Assembly (NCBI GenBank): GCA_963383645.1
Contig: OY726557.1
Location: forward strand, 129,165,174-129,229,173
DNA: 64,000 bases
DNA from: Muscardinus avellanarius
Lineage: Eukaryota > Chordata > Mammalia > Rodentia > Gliridae
Direction: 5' to 3'
Numbering within the stretch: the stretch's first letter is position 1; each line of letters opens with the position of its first letter. A model generated the notes under the pieces. It saw nothing but the letters and a program-made list of their open reading frames with translations. It searched no databases and was not told the DNA's origin. A program made the position numbers and the translations under genes. This document shows positions 43,261 to 54,910 of this stretch, one piece after another.

Positions 43261-43916
43261 CAACCAATGAATGCCAGCTTGTATTATTGTATTAGTAGCA
43301 CTGAGAAGAGTTCATATTAAAATAAAATGGAGATGAATAATTTACCCAAATAATGAAGCCAAAAGCCGGTACAGGTGAAGAAATCATCCCAATGTGGTTG
43401 TAAAACCCTGCTGTAACACTGCTGCTACCAGGAGAGAGGGTGCAGAGCTGCCTGAAAACGCACAATCCCAGAGACTCCTCAGCATCTGAGCCAATGACAC
43501 GAAGCCAGCCAACATTTTAGCCGGTGTGCGAAATCGTTTCTGCACGCTTGTCACTTTTGAAGCAAAACAGGAGGTCTATTTATAGATCTACACTTATTTG
43601 ATAGAGTAGCAAGAGCAGCAAACAGGCTGCTTTAGGGATTGCCTGTTGCAAATTAAGTGTGTGTGTATGTATGTATGTATGTGCGTGCGTATGCGCATGT
43701 GCGCCAAGCTGGGGGGGGGGTACACGGGCCTCCCTTCCAGTGTTTCCCAGGCCCCAAACCCAGGGTCCCAGAGCTGAGCTGGTCCCTGCATAGTGCTGCT
43801 CAGGAGCAAAGCCACTCTCAACTCAGCCAGAAAGCTGCACAGCACAGAGCGTGGAGCCAGGCGGGACCAAGGGTGGTGTCCCACATTGTAACTGAGAGGA
43901 GAGCTCCATAGATAAT
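43261..43916. other. Unique non-coding stretch
   Basis: No repeat or gene recognised beyond (GTAT)n at 43665-43685 and a run of ten G near 43711. Confidence 0.45.
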
Positions 43917-43917
43917 G

Positions 43918-44006
43918 ATTTTTTTTTTTTTGCAATATTGGGGGTGAAACCCAGTGGTAGTCTACCTCCAAGCTACACCCTCAGCCCTATTTTATTAAAT
44001 TCTCTT
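43918..44006 (-). repeat. ID-like half of SINE only
   Basis: T-run, 'gcaatattgggggtgaaacc' to 'tctctttattgaaat'. The 7SL head is missing, so the copy is truncated at the monomer linker. Confidence 0.82.
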
Positions 44007-44009
44007 TAT

Positions 44010-44070
44010 TGAAATAGCTCTGAGTCTATGGGCAAATCACTCAATCCTCTGAGTTTTGAATTCCTTCAAC
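44010..44070 (+). repeat. MIR fragment
   Basis: 'ctatgggcaaatcactcaat' and 'cctctgagttttgaattcct' match the MIR core (GGGCAAGTCACTTAACCTCT). Confidence 0.72.
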
Positions 44071-44142
44071 AACAACAAAAGGTAGTTTTGTGGGGTTTTT
44101 TTTGTTTGTTTGTTTTTTGTTTTTTTGTTTTGTTTTGTTTTT

Positions 44143-44361
44143 AGCTGGATATGGTGGCACATGCTTGCAAGCTCCGCATTCGGGAGGCAGAGATCAGAGG
44201 ATCGCAATTCACAGCCAGCCTCAGCTACTCAGGGATGCCCTTCACAACTCAGTGAAACCCTGTTTCAAAAATAAAAAGACTAACAAATATGGCTGGGGGG
44301 GGGGTGTAGTTTGGAGGTATAGTGTCCCTGGGTTCCATCCCCTGTACTGCAAAAAAAAAAG
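44143..44361 (+). repeat. 7SL-ID SINE, type I
   Basis: 'agctggatatggtggcacat' to 'cctgtactgcaaaaaa', with a G-run in the linker. Confidence 0.88.
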
Positions 44362-44383
44362 TAGGGTTTTAAAAAATTATTCA

Positions 44384-44590
44384 TTTATTTATGTTTGGTT
44401 CTAGAGATCGAACTGAGGGACATTCTACATCTGAGCTATACCTTCAGCCCTTTTTATTTTTTATTTTGAAACAGGGCCTCACTAAGTTGCTAAGGGTTTT
44501 GCTGAATGGCCGAGGCTATCTTCAAACTTGTGATCCTTCTGTCTCAGCCTCCCAAGTACTGGTATTATTGGTGCATGCCAATTCACCCAG
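44384..44590 (-). repeat. 7SL-ID SINE, type III
   Basis: 'ttggttctagagatcgaac' to 'catgccaattcacccaga'. Confidence 0.85.
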
Positions 44591-44605
44591 ATAAAGGTAG
44601 GCATA

Positions 44606-44606
44606 T

Positions 44607-44649
<43 letters not shown>

Positions 44650-44853
44650 TTTTGCAGTACTGGAGATGGAACCCAGGGGCATTCTACCTCCAGGCTACAC
44701 CCACAGTCCTATTTTTTATTCTTTATTTTGAAACAGGGTTTCACTGAGTTGCAAAGGGCCTCACTAAGTAGCTGAAGCTGTCTGTGAACCATGATTCTCC
44801 TGTCCCAGCCTCCCAAATGCTGGGATTATAAGCATGCGCCACCATGCCTGGCT
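44606..44853 (-). repeat. 7SL-ID SINE, type I, (TTTA)n tail
   Basis: (TTTA)n at 44606-44652; 'gcagtactggagatggaac' to 'gccaccatgcctggc'. Confidence 0.9.
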
Positions 44854-45354
44854 AGGTTAGATATTTTAATAAAAGATATTTCACAAGATGACTGTGAGCA
44901 TCAAATAGGACAATATACCAAGAGATTAAGAGATTCCCATTTATTCATCCAATATTATTTAGAACCTAATCCTCATATGCCTGTGCCAGGAAAGGGAAAG
45001 AAGGCCCTGGAGAATAAAGGAAACTCACTACAGCTGGGTTTGCAGCCAGGGCATAGAGAGTCAAGAAAGCCCTGAGTCCATAGGTAAAGATGAAGCAGGA
45101 ACTGGGAAGAGAGCAGTGGGGCGGAGTGGAGCCCCCCATCTGCCTCCCCGGGCCCCTGGGGAGTGACATTCAGGTCTCACTGAGGATGAGAAGGGGATAG
45201 ATATCAATAGCAGCAAGGTTATGCTTATCACAATGCACTGTCACCTGTCATTGGGCTCACAGGATTCACAGGAAGACAAGGGTCCCTGCCAGGCCTTGCA
45301 GCCTGGTGAGGGAAGAAAGACAGAAAACACAGAGCATGAGAAATGGTGACACCC
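44854..45354. other. Unique stretch with probable L2 relic
   Basis: 44935-45030 ('tttattcatccaatattatt', 'atatgcctgtgccagg') resembles a reversed L2 3' end. The rest is unassigned. Confidence 0.45.
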
Positions 45355-45592
45355 AGATGGGCATGGTGGCACACACCTGTAATCCCAGTACTTGGGATAT
45401 CCAGACAGGAGGATCACAGGTTTAAGGCCAGCCTCAACAATTTAGCAAGACTCACAGCAATCTAGCGAAACCTATTTCAGAACCTAAAAATGGGCTGGGA
45501 TGTAACTTGGAGGTAGAAAACCCCTGGGTACAATCCCCAATACAAAAGGAAGGAAGGAAGGAAGGAAGGAAGGAAGGAAGGAAGGAAGGAAG
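45355..45592 (+). repeat. 7SL-ID SINE, (GGAA)n tail
   Basis: 'agatgggcatggtggcacac' to 'aatccccaatac', then about 11 GGAA units. Confidence 0.88.
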
Positions 45593-45593
45593 G

Positions 45594-46495
45594 CTGGTCT
45601 CTATGTATTGGTATAATTGCTCTGTACTTTCTCACTGTTGATTTCTAATTTCAGCCTATTATGATCCAAAAAGATAATTCTTTTGAATTTGCTAATACTT
45701 GCTTTGTGGGCTAGAATATGGTCTATTTTGAAGAAGATTCCATGAGCAGCTGAGAACAATGTGAATTCAGCCGTTGGGTGAAATATTCTAGAAATGTCCG
45801 GCAAGTCCATTTGATTTACCATATTCTTTAGGTCTGAAGAGTTTTTACAACTTTTGTCTGGATGGTCTATCTAACGCTAATGGAGGTGTGTTGAAGTCTC
45901 CAAGTGTTATTGTGTTGGAATCTGAGTCTTGATGCCAAATAGTGCTTGTGTTATGTAAGTGGGCCACAAATGTTTACTATCATTATATCTTCTTGTGGGA
46001 TTGTTTCCTTTCATAATAAGAAATGACTCTCTAGTTGTTTGTCAACAGCTGAATCAATAACAAAAATGTAACACATACACACTATGGCTACTCAGCAATA
46101 AAGAAGAACAAAATTCTGCCATTTGCAGAAACATGGATGGAACTAGAGAATATCGTGCTAAGTGAGACCAGCCAGTCTCAGAAATTCAAGGCCATTTGTT
46201 TTCTCTCATCTGTGGGAGCTAGAGAGAAATTGAGAAGCAAAAGTGACTTTCAGATGAGGAGACTGGGAGAGTGGAAAGACACTGAAGGTGCAAGATGGGG
46301 ACGGGGAACAAGGCTTGAGGAAGGGGACAGTTCAAGTGAGGTTATGTCCATGCATGAAGGTGTCACTATCTCACTGACACACATGGAGGGGCTGGATGTG
46401 GAGGGAAGCACACCAAGTGCTGGGTGCTGGTATCACTTTGAATCCCACTGTGCTGTATAATTACAATGAGCTAATAAAAGTATAAAAATAAAAAA
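45594..46495 (+). mobile_element. LINE-1 3' end with 5' inversion
   Basis: 45594-46020 is antisense L1 ORF2 ('gaatatggtctattttgaag', 'caagtccatttgatttacc'). 46030-46495 is the sense L1 end ('ctactcagcaataaagaaga', 'ctcatctgtgggagctagag', 'gagctaataaaag', then A-rich). The antisense part comes from further 5' in ORF2 than the sense part. That is the twin-priming structure made during target-primed reverse transcription. Confidence 0.87.
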
Positions 46496-46559
46496 AAATG
46501 TATACCACTTGTAAGAAAAGAAAGATAGATAGAAAGAAAGAAAGAACAGTACTGGGGTA

Positions 46560-46960
46560 AAACAGCAGGTGACAGTGGAGAAGAACGGGCTGGGGATGGG
46601 AGGGTGCCCTGTGTGGCTCTTCTATACAGAATGGTCAGAGCAGAAGAGGACATTTGAGAAGACACTTGAAGAAGATGAAGGCAGTGGAGAGCCACGACTG
46701 TCCACTCTGGCTTCTCTTGTTCTAGGAAAGCAAGCCAGTCCAGGGAGGCAGCCACTGCAGATGTCCAAGGTAGCCACGGGTGAGCAGGAGGACGGCAGTG
46801 GAGGTGAGAGCAGCAGGCGGATGCCGGACAGAGCTTAAAAGCGGAGCCCAGGATATCATGAGCAGGTTGAACTTGGGTTTGAGAAGAAGAGAGAAGTCTA
46901 ACGGGACACCACAGACTGGCCTCAGAAGCTAGAAGTGTGGCTTGCAATCACAGGGCGGGG
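46560..46960 (-). repeat. L2 LINE relic, antisense
   Basis: 'acagaatggtcagagcag', 'gaggacatttgagaagacac' and 'tcatgagcaggttgaac' resemble the common antisense L2 sequence. Worn, so moderate confidence. Confidence 0.55.
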
Positions 46961-47194
46961 AAGAATAGAAGCCCGGAGGCTACGGCCCAGGCTGGGCCCT
47001 GGGTGCCCTCCTGAATTCTGAGGGGCTGTTGTGTGAGTGACACCGGTGTGTCTGGAGCAGGGATTTTGGCCTGGAGCCACGAGTCCAGGGTTTCAGCTCA
47101 AAGGTACTTTTTGAGGTCCTGTGACCATCCGGGATCCTGCAGGAGAGGGAATGAGAAACAACGGAGTGGAGGAGGCTTGAGAGCTGGGAGGAGA
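46961..47194. other. Unique non-coding stretch
   Basis: No repeat or gene recognised. Confidence 0.45.
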
Positions 47195-47416
47195 ACCAGG
47201 CGTGGTGGCGCACGCTTGTAATCCCCGCGCTTGGAAGGCTGAGACAGGAGGTTCTCACAGGTTCAAAGTCAGCCTCAGCTACTTAGTGAGGCTATCCGCA
47301 ATTTAATGAGACCCCGTTTCCAAATAAAATATAAAAAATAGGACTGCGAATGTAGCCCAGAGGTAGAAAGTCCCTGGGTTCCATCCCCAGCACCATGAAA
47401 GAAAGAAAGGAAGAAA

Positions 47417-47450
<34 letters not shown>

Positions 47451-47575
47451 AGGAAGGAAGGAAGGAAGGAAGGAAGGAAGGAAGGAAGGGAAAGAAAGAA
47501 AGAAGGAAGGGAAAGAAAGAAGAAAGAAAGAAAAGAAAAGAAAAGAAAGAAAGAAAGAAAGAAAGAAAGGTATAG
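47195..47575 (+). repeat. 7SL-ID SINE, type II, long purine tail
   Basis: 'accaggcgtggtggcgcac' to 'ccatccccagcacc', then ~175 bases of (GAAA)n/(GGAA)n. Confidence 0.92.
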
Positions 47576-47625
47576 CTCAGAGGTTGGATGCCCTGAGTTC
47601 CACCCCCAGACCCGCAAAAAAAAAA
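47576..47625 (+). repeat. Orphan ID-like half
   Basis: 'tatagctcagaggttggatg' to 'cccccagacccgc' with A-run: a second tail monomer without a head, placed after the purine tail of the preceding SINE. Confidence 0.75.
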
Positions 47626-48138
47626 AGAAAAGAAAAGAAAACAGAAAGAAAAAAGAAAAAGAAAAGAAAGAAAAACCAGAGGAAGCCAAGCAAGGGTGCA
47701 CCGAGTCCCAGTGAAGAAGCACAGGGCAGGCCAGAGCAACGGACAGTGCCACACTGCTGCCAGGGTGGAGTGGTAAAGGAGGATTGCGCAGTCACATTCT
47801 TTTCAGGGTGATCTGAGCCGCGCCCCAAGACCTCGCCCCAGTGCTGGCAGTCCCTCCCACGCGGCCTGAGATCCCTGCCTCGACTGCCTCCCAGAGACAC
47901 AACTAGAAAGCCTGGGCCTCCTCTCCAGGAACCAACCAGCGGCCACCTGCAGGATCACAGAAGCACCAGTAAGGAATAAAAGGCTCAGTCTAACCTCCGA
48001 GAGTAGGGCCCGGTTCTGAGGGACAGGGGTTAATATTGGAAGGATTTTGAAAGGAATGGTGTGGGGGTGGGGTTTAATGACAGCCTTCTACATGCACTTT
48101 CTTTTCTCTTTTACATTCTCCTTCCTTCCTCCTTTTTT
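47626..48138. other. Unique non-coding stretch
   Basis: No repeat or gene recognised; it begins with purine-rich sequence. Confidence 0.45.
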
Positions 48139-48143
48139 TTTTC

Positions 48144-48548
48144 CTTTTCTGATACTGGGGATTGATTGAATTCAGGAACATTCTACCTTCAAGCTGCACC
48201 CCCAGCCCCCCCCTTTTTTTTTGCAGTACTGGGGGTGGAACCCAGAAGCACTCTACCTCTGAGCTAAACCCCAACCCTATTTTATTCTTTATTTTGAAAC
48301 AGGGTCTCACTAAGTTGTGGAGGGCCTCACTAAGTGGCTAAGGCTGGCCTCAAAACCTACGATCCTCCTGTCTCAGCCTCCCAAGGACTGGGATTACAAG
48401 CGTGCACCACCATGCCCAGCTCCGCCAGCCCTTTTTATTTTTTATTTTGAAACAGGGTCTTGCTAAGTTGCTGAGGCTGTCCTCCAACCTATGATTCTCC
48501 TGTTTCAGCTTCCCAAGTACTGGGATTACAAGAGGGTGACCCGGGCTC
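48144..48548 (-). repeat. Type III SINE split by a type I SINE
   Basis: The outer tail (48144-48208) and head (48422-48548) surround a complete copy at 48209-48421 that ends 'ccaccatgcccagct'. Confidence 0.87.
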
Positions 48549-49204
48549 AACATGCACACTTTTTGAACAATTTTGAAGTTTCCTGTGATCCCCATGCATC
48601 TCTCATCTGAACATGTGGGGAACTAAGTAAAGGGAGCTGGAGCCAGACAGGAGGCCCTGCTTTGCACTGAGACAGACAGACAGGGTGTGTGTGTGCCCTG
48701 AGGGCTGAGGAAGGAAAGCAGGTCCTGGAGTATCCCCCACGCCCCCAACAGTGTTTATGCATAGGAAGGCCAGGGGCTAGGCCCCAGAGAGGAAAGCCAA
48801 AGGCCTGGCCTGCCTGTTGCTGATAAGTGATCCTATAAGACAAGCAGAAGGGTCCAGACAGAGATCTAAGAGCATCCAGATGCTCCGCACAGCGGGCCCA
48901 GTTCCTGAGCTACAGTGAGCTTTAATGTGCGCTCAGCTCCTGGGGAGAGGGCCTGGCTGCCGGCCCTCATACTTCCCAGCACAGGCCCAGGCCCTCAGAC
49001 AGGGGAGGGACCCTGTCCGTAAAAAGATCTACCCACCCTGGCTGCTGCTTCTCTGATCTCTCAAATGCAAGATCCAGGTCCATTCAATTTGCAGGACTGA
49101 ACACTAGGGCCTCCAGACGCGTTTGATCACTGAAATGAGGAGCTTGGCCAGGCACGGTGCCTGTCCTGTCAGACACTTCAGTAGATTCAGTCCTTGTACA
49201 TGGT
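48549..49204. other. Unique non-coding stretch
   Basis: No repeat or gene recognised. Confidence 0.45.
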
Positions 49205-49330
49205 CCATCTGGGGAGCAATTATTATTTTGTCTCCATTTGATGAGGCTCAGAATGATGAAGTGACTTGCCCGAGTTTGCACAGCTAATAAATGGTCCCAC
49301 TGTAATGTGAATCCAGCCCAGGCTGTTTCC
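49205..49330 (-). repeat. MIR fragment, antisense
   Basis: 'ttgtctccatttgatgaggc', 'agtgacttgcccgagtttgc' and 'acagctaataaatgg' follow the reversed MIR consensus closely. Confidence 0.85.
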
Positions 49331-49681
49331 ATAGCATCTGGAGGCTTGCTAACACAGGCAGCCAGTGAGCCAAGCTTGCCTGTTGTGTGGGGAGAGAAAG
49401 AGTATGCAAACGTGCAATGCAGTTTTCCTCCTCAAGTGTTTTCCAGCAAGAAAGAAAGGAAGGGGGAATCTAATAAAGGTATATTGTGACCGAAAGCACA
49501 GCCCAAATGTTGCCAGGTCCTTCCTACCTGCCAATCTCATTCTCTCAAAGGGAAAAGTGAGTTCCTCACTGTCTCCTCCTGTGGATCTTACAGAACAAAG
49601 AAGCCCAGGACAACAGTGGGGAAGGATGGTGGGGACAGTCACAGGGCTGCTGAAAATCAGCCTGACTCATATCAGAAAGGT
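49331..49681. other. Unique non-coding stretch
   Basis: No repeat or gene recognised. Confidence 0.45.
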
Positions 49682-49853
49682 GAAGCCCGCCATGGTGCCA
49701 CAGGTCTGTAGCCCCAGCACTTGGGAGGCTGAGACAGGAAGATCTCAGGTTCGAGGCCAGCCTCAGCAATTAAGCAAGACTCTCGGAAATTTAGTGAGAC
49801 TTTCAAATTTTTCAAAAATAAAAAGGGCTGGCAGTGTAGCTCAGAGGTAGAAG
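49682..49853 (+). repeat. 7SL-ID SINE, 3'-truncated
   Basis: 'agcccgccatggtgccac' head; stops inside the tail monomer at 'tcagaggtagaagtgag'. Confidence 0.85.
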
Positions 49854-50788
49854 TGAGGTCTTTCCACGTTTCTGGGAAAGGTTAGCTCCTCCTAGGAGAG
49901 GGGCTCTCCTTCCTATCTGCAGACACCAGTTAGCCTGTAGGGCTGAAGGATAGGAGCACCATGGGGCAAGGAAAGACACAGAGGAGAAAATCTTGTGGTG
50001 AATGAGGGAGGGAGGGAAAGGGAAAGGGAAAGAGAACCAATGGCCAGGGGACCAACATGCTAACGTTTAAGGTCCCTTCAGGCCCTCCAAGCCCATGAGA
50101 TCTGGTGGCCCCTGGCCCCTAAGTCAAATCCAAAGGATGTATACCATAGATTTTCAACACATCTATAATCTACTCCAAGCAACTGTATGGTAGTCCATGC
50201 TGGGGACAGAGCAGAAAGCAGTGGAGAAGAATTGGTCCCCGTCCAAGAGGTGCATATGGCCTACTGGGGAAGCTGTGTAAGGAGCTAACCATGTGATCAG
50301 GGCTATGGTAAGCATTACGATGCTTTGAGAATGGAGAAGAGGACTGACAGCACCTGGCAGTCAGGGAAGCAGCCCAAGGAAGTGACTTCTGGGTTGAGGC
50401 CGACGGGTGAGTAAGAGAAACGCAGCAGAGATGGTGAGAAGACAGATCACATGCAAAGGCCCTGACTGGAAGAAGCCTGAGCTGTCAAAACACCAAGAGG
50501 CCAGGATGAAAAAGGTGTAGCCATTAAGAAGGTAAACGGGGAGCCCGCCTAGGGACAGGGACACAGTAAGGCTGGGGATGCTCAGCCCCTCTTGCTGTGG
50601 AGTCACTGCCCTGGGAGCCAGGAGCAGCCCAAAGCCACAGCAGGTGTGCCTCCACTCCACAAGAAGTCAAGACTTCAACCCAAGAGCAAGGTGAGTCAGG
50701 CCCGGGAGGCCCACAGTGTCTTGGGGAAGGTGGGGCAGTGAAGGGTAGACCAGTGTGGAACCAGAGGTGGAAGGATCCCAGCAGAAAG
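49854..50788. other. Unique stretch containing L2 relic
   Basis: 50160-50560 reads as antisense L2: 'ggaagtgacttctgggttga', 'gcaaaggccctgactgg' and 'ccaagaggccaggatg' are typical blocks in the right order. The flanks are unassigned. Confidence 0.55.
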
Positions 50789-51000
50789 AGCTGGGCGTGC
50801 TTAGAATCCTAGTACTTGGGAGCCTGAGACAGGAGGATTGCGGGTTCGAGGCCAGGCTCAGCAATTTAACAAGGCCGTCTGCAACTTTGTGAGAGCCTGT
50901 TTAATAAATAATTAAATAAATAGATAAATCAATAGGGGTGGAAGTGTATCTTTGAAGTAGCATGCCCCTGGGTTCAATCCCCAGTACCAAAAACAAAAAG
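50789..51000 (+). repeat. 7SL-ID SINE, type III
   Basis: The head is shortened ('agctgggcgtgcttagaatc'). Ends 'ccccagtaccaaaaac'. Confidence 0.87.
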
Positions 51001-51689
51001 CAAAAAACAAAACAGAAGACGAGGCCCAGTCTCCAGGCAAGCATCAGGTAACTTGTGTGCAATGCAAGATAGTCTGGGCACCCCAGACAGCAAAGGTAGA
51101 AGGAACTCAGAAAAAAAGGTTGGGTTAAAATAAGTCAGGGAGTCTCGGAGAAGGGAGAGCAGAAGATTGGACTTGAGAAAAACCAAAGAATGGCCAAGAC
51201 TGGGACAGACTCAGAGAATGAGCGGGTTCCAAGAAGAACAGGGCGGAGAAGGTCTACATCCCTGATGGAAGGGATGGGCCAGGCTTGCAGGTGCCTGGCC
51301 AGGACAGAGTGTGTCCAGATTGGAGGATTTCCAGCCAGGCCTCAGGGGAGGGTGGGAGGATTCTGAAAGGAGAACAGCAAAAGAGCACAGGTGGGGAAAG
51401 AAGCCTAGACAGCACAGCAGTGCACAGCCTAGGCGGGAAGGAGGGAGAAGCCAGTCCAGGGCAGCAGCCTGGCCCAGATGGGAGGAGACCAAGGGCCTCC
51501 AGCAGGTGGAAGGAAAGGGCCAGCCTGAGGCATTTTCCAGGCAGTAGAAGGTTTAGACACACACGTGGAATCAGGCCCCTGCAGCTGAGGGTGGAAAAAT
51601 GGATGCAGTATCAGGAAGGAGGAAAAGGCCGAGGGACAGGGAGTCAGATGGGCATGGAAGAAGGCATGTTTGAACCTTTTAATTTAATT
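51001..51689. other. Unique non-coding stretch
   Basis: No gene recognised. Its purine-rich composition, like the stretch before 50560, might be more antisense L2. Confidence 0.4.
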
Positions 51690-51896
51690 TATTTATTTGT
51701 GGTACTGGCGAAGGAATGCAGGGGCATTCTACCTTCGAGCTACACCCTCAGTCCTATTTTTTATTCTTTATTTTGAAACAAGGTCTCACAGAGTTGCAAA
51801 GGTAACTAAGTAGCTGAGGCTGGCCGTAAACCATGATCCTCCTCTCTCAGCCTCCCAAATGCTGGGATTACATGAGTGTGCCACTATACTCTGCTC
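51690..51896 (-). repeat. 7SL-ID SINE, type I
   Basis: 'gtggtactggcgaaggaatg' to 'gccactatactctgct'. Confidence 0.87.
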
Positions 51897-51923
51897 AGCT
51901 GAAACATTTTAAAAGACACTTCC

Positions 51924-52130
51924 AAGCCGAGAATGGTGGTGCAAGTTTGTAATCTCAGTCCTGGGAGGCTAAAACAGGAGGATTGTAGGTTTGTGGACAG
52001 CCTCAGCTACTTAGTGAGGACCTCTGCAACTTAGTAACATCCTGTTTCAAAATAAAGAATACAAAAATAGAGCTGGAGGTATAGCTCGGAAGTAGAATGT
52101 ACCTGGCTTCAATCCCCAGTAACACCAAAA

Positions 52131-52182
<52 letters not shown>

Positions 52183-52184
52183 AA
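51924..52184 (+). repeat. 7SL-ID SINE, (GAAA)n tail
   Basis: 'aagccgagaatggtggtgc' to 'cagtaacaccaaaaaag', then about 12 GAAA units. Confidence 0.88.
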
Positions 52185-52545
52185 AGACACTCTATATTAC
52201 AAGTCAATGGCTGCCAAGTTTTTAAGCAGCGAAATTTCTTTTTCAAGACCAATCTTAGGACGGAAGCTAATCCTTAAAGCCAATTAACAGGGAGATGCTC
52301 TTGCTTAAGGAGTGTCATGGCCTTGGCCCTGTAGACTCATCCCCCAAGCCACCAATCCTGAGAGCTTCTCAGAACAGGAAAACCAGTGCTACCAGGGACT
52401 GAACAAATTGGATCGACCTTGGATCAGAGATCAGAGTCAGAATGAAGGTTTGGGGTCATCAGCTCAGAACTGATACCTAAAGGCACTTATGGATCCCTGG
52501 GGAAGGAAGATTACAGTGCCCTGAGGGAACATTCTGTTAGTTGAA
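52185..52545. other. Unique non-coding stretch
   Basis: No repeat or gene recognised. Confidence 0.45.
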
Positions 52546-52646
52546 ACATTTTATTTTATTTATTTATGTATTTATTTATTATTTTATTTATCATTTTATT
52601 TTATTTATCATTTTATTATTTATTTATTTACTTATTTATTTATTTG
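52546..52646. repeat. (TTTA)n AT-rich tract without a SINE
   Basis: About 100 bases of imperfect TTTA/TTTTA units that do not lead into a SINE body, unlike the other TTTA tracts here. Confidence 0.85.
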
Positions 52647-54018
52647 GGAGGGAGGGCAGCAGCCAGTGACCTGGGGCAGGGCAGCCAGCCTGCCAGGTGT
52701 GCCACCACTGAAGGCTAAGTCCATGTTTGTAAGCAGCTGGCATCCTCTCCTGCCCCGGCTGGACCCTCCTTCCTGGATTGCCTCTCCCTATACAGGCTCT
52801 AACTCCACTTCTCTTTCTCTTTGTGTGTACCTCCCATCTCCTTTCTTCTTTCTCTCCTTCCTCCCCAGAGCATCCCTGCATCTCCAGGTACCCCCTCCCC
52901 TGTCGCTCCCTCTCAGCAGGCTCTCTTTGGCCTACATCTCGGGGCTTATTTTTAGCTCTTGTGCCATCCTGAGGATGTGAACAGTATCCCTGAGTCATGG
53001 GTTTGTGAGGAAGCTGGGGCGACAGCTCCCTGGCCGGCTCTGCACACGGCTTATCAACCTCTAGCCAGGCTGCAAGGGGGCAGCTCTATCTGCTGCTTCC
53101 TCTGGATGGACTTCTCCCTTCTTCCCGACCCGGTGCTCAGCCTCCTGCTGCTACCGCCCAGGGGGCTCTAGTCAAAGCCCCCTGGTCTAAACGCACTTGT
53201 ATCCACATCACACGCTTAGTGGAGTCCATCTCAGGGAAACAGGATTGAGCCTCTTGTGTTTCTGTGATTGCAATCAGAGAAGAAGCCCATTCAGAGAAGA
53301 ACAAAGTTGAAATGGAGTCTAAAGAGCCCTGTCTTGGACCCCGGAGGCCTGGGTTCTAGGCTGTCACCCTGAACAAATCATTTAGTTCTCCTCAAGGAGT
53401 GTTTACACATCCCTCGTCCACGGAATACTCTCTTCCTGGGTCCAGGTTTTATCCAGGTCAAGTAAGGTGATTATGCTAGAAAATATTGAAGACTTTATTT
53501 ATGGAACAATGGCCATGTTCAGGGCAGCTTATAAGACCCTCAAGCACACCGACATTGCCAGAGGCACACACTGAGCCTCCAGTGATTGGTAGAGTCCCTG
53601 GGCCAGCAAGTCAGGGTTTTAAAAGCGCCTGAGTCTCATGCAAATTTCATGCCTCTCCCCTTCACCACTCCCTCTTCCCAGGCTTCTTCTAGCTCCAACC
53701 TTTGCCTGTCCTCAAAGCAAAAGAACACATGAATCCTGAGCAGTCGTCCACTTCCCAGGGACCCCGCGGGCAGTGGGAAGGTCAGTGCTGCAGGAGCTCG
53801 AGGACTTGGAACTCCTTCCCCCAGACAACCGGTGGCCAAGCAGGTGCTCGTGTTAGGTGCCACCAGACTGTGGAAGAGAAGCGTCCAGAGCAGGAGGAAC
53901 CTGTTCAACATCTAAACACAAACCACCCCCTCCCCAATCCAAATTGGGAGAAAAGGATTTTGTGTCTGTGACACTGTTTCACCCAATTTTATAATTAAAT
54001 TATAAAAGTAAGTTAAAT
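52647..54018. other. Unique stretch with a MIR relic
   Basis: 53325-53420 follows MIR ('ggcctgggttctaggctgtc', 'aacaaatcatttagttctcc'). The rest, including a pyrimidine-rich part at 52800-52910, is unassigned. Confidence 0.5.
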
Positions 54019-54176
54019 AAGCTGGGTGGCACATACCTGTAATCCCAGTACTTGGGAAGCTGAGACGGGAGGATAGCAGATTGGAGGCCAGCTCAGCAAT
54101 TTAGCAAGACCCACAGAAACTTAATGAGACCCTGTTTCAAAATTTTTTAAAAAAAATTTAAAAAGGTCTAGGGTTG
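54019..54176 (+). repeat. 7SL head of SINE, worn
   Basis: 'agctgggtggcacatacctg' to 'ttaaaaaggtctaggg'; the tail is almost absent. Confidence 0.82.
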
Positions 54177-54365
54177 CCAAGCGTGGTGGCACACACCTAT
54201 AATGCCATGGGAGGCTGAAACAAGAGGATTGTTAGGCTCGAGGCCAGCCTCAGTAATTTTGTGAGACCATTTCAAAATAAAAAATGAAATAGGGTGGGGT
54301 ATAGCTCAGATATAGAATGCCCTGAGTTTATTTGTGGCACTGGGTTTCTTCCCAAGTGCCACATA
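54177..54365 (+). repeat. 7SL-ID SINE, worn
   Basis: 'gccaagcgtggtggcacac', 'tagggtggggtatagctcag'. The end is scrambled around 'tttgtggcactgggtttc'. Confidence 0.82.
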
Positions 54366-54395
54366 AATTAAAAACGAGAATAAAAATAAACAAGT

Positions 54396-54620
54396 AGCCG
54401 GGCATACTGGTGCATATTTGTAGTCCCCGTACTTGGGAGGTTGAGAGAGGAGGATCCCTGGTTCAAATACAGCCTCAGCAATGTAGTGAGACTCTCAGCA
54501 ACCTAGTGAGACCCTCTTTTGAAATAAAAAATTAAATATGGCTGGGGTAGAGCTCAGAGGTAGAATGCTTCTGGGTTCAATTCCCAGTACAGTAAACAAA
54601 CAAGCAAACAAACAAACAAA
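54396..54620 (+). repeat. 7SL-ID SINE, type III, (CAAA)n tail
   Basis: 'agccgggcatactggtgcat' to 'aattcccagtacagtaaac', then (CAAA)n. Confidence 0.88.
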
Positions 54621-54910
54621 CTGGGGGTGTAGCTCAGACATAGAATCCTCCTGGGTTTGCCAGGCGTGGTGGCGCACACTTATAATACCCTCCCTTGGAA
54701 GGCTGACACAGGAGGATCGCACAGGTTCGAAGCCAGCCTCAGCTACTTAGTGAGGCTCTCAGCAACTTAGTTAGAGCCTGTTTCCAAATAAAGTATAAAA
54801 TAGGTCTCGGAGTATAGCCTGGAGGTAGAAAGCCTCTGGGTTCCACCCCCAGTACCACCAAGAAAAAAAAAAAATCCTCCTGGGTTCGATTTGTAGTACC
54901 AAAATAATAA
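54621..54910 (+). repeat. ID-like half split by a type II SINE
   Basis: An orphan tail monomer (54621-54656 and 54887-54905) is interrupted by a complete type II copy (54657-54872). The latter has the 14-bp TSD 'aatcctcctgggtt' (54643-54656 and 54873-54886). Confidence 0.9.
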
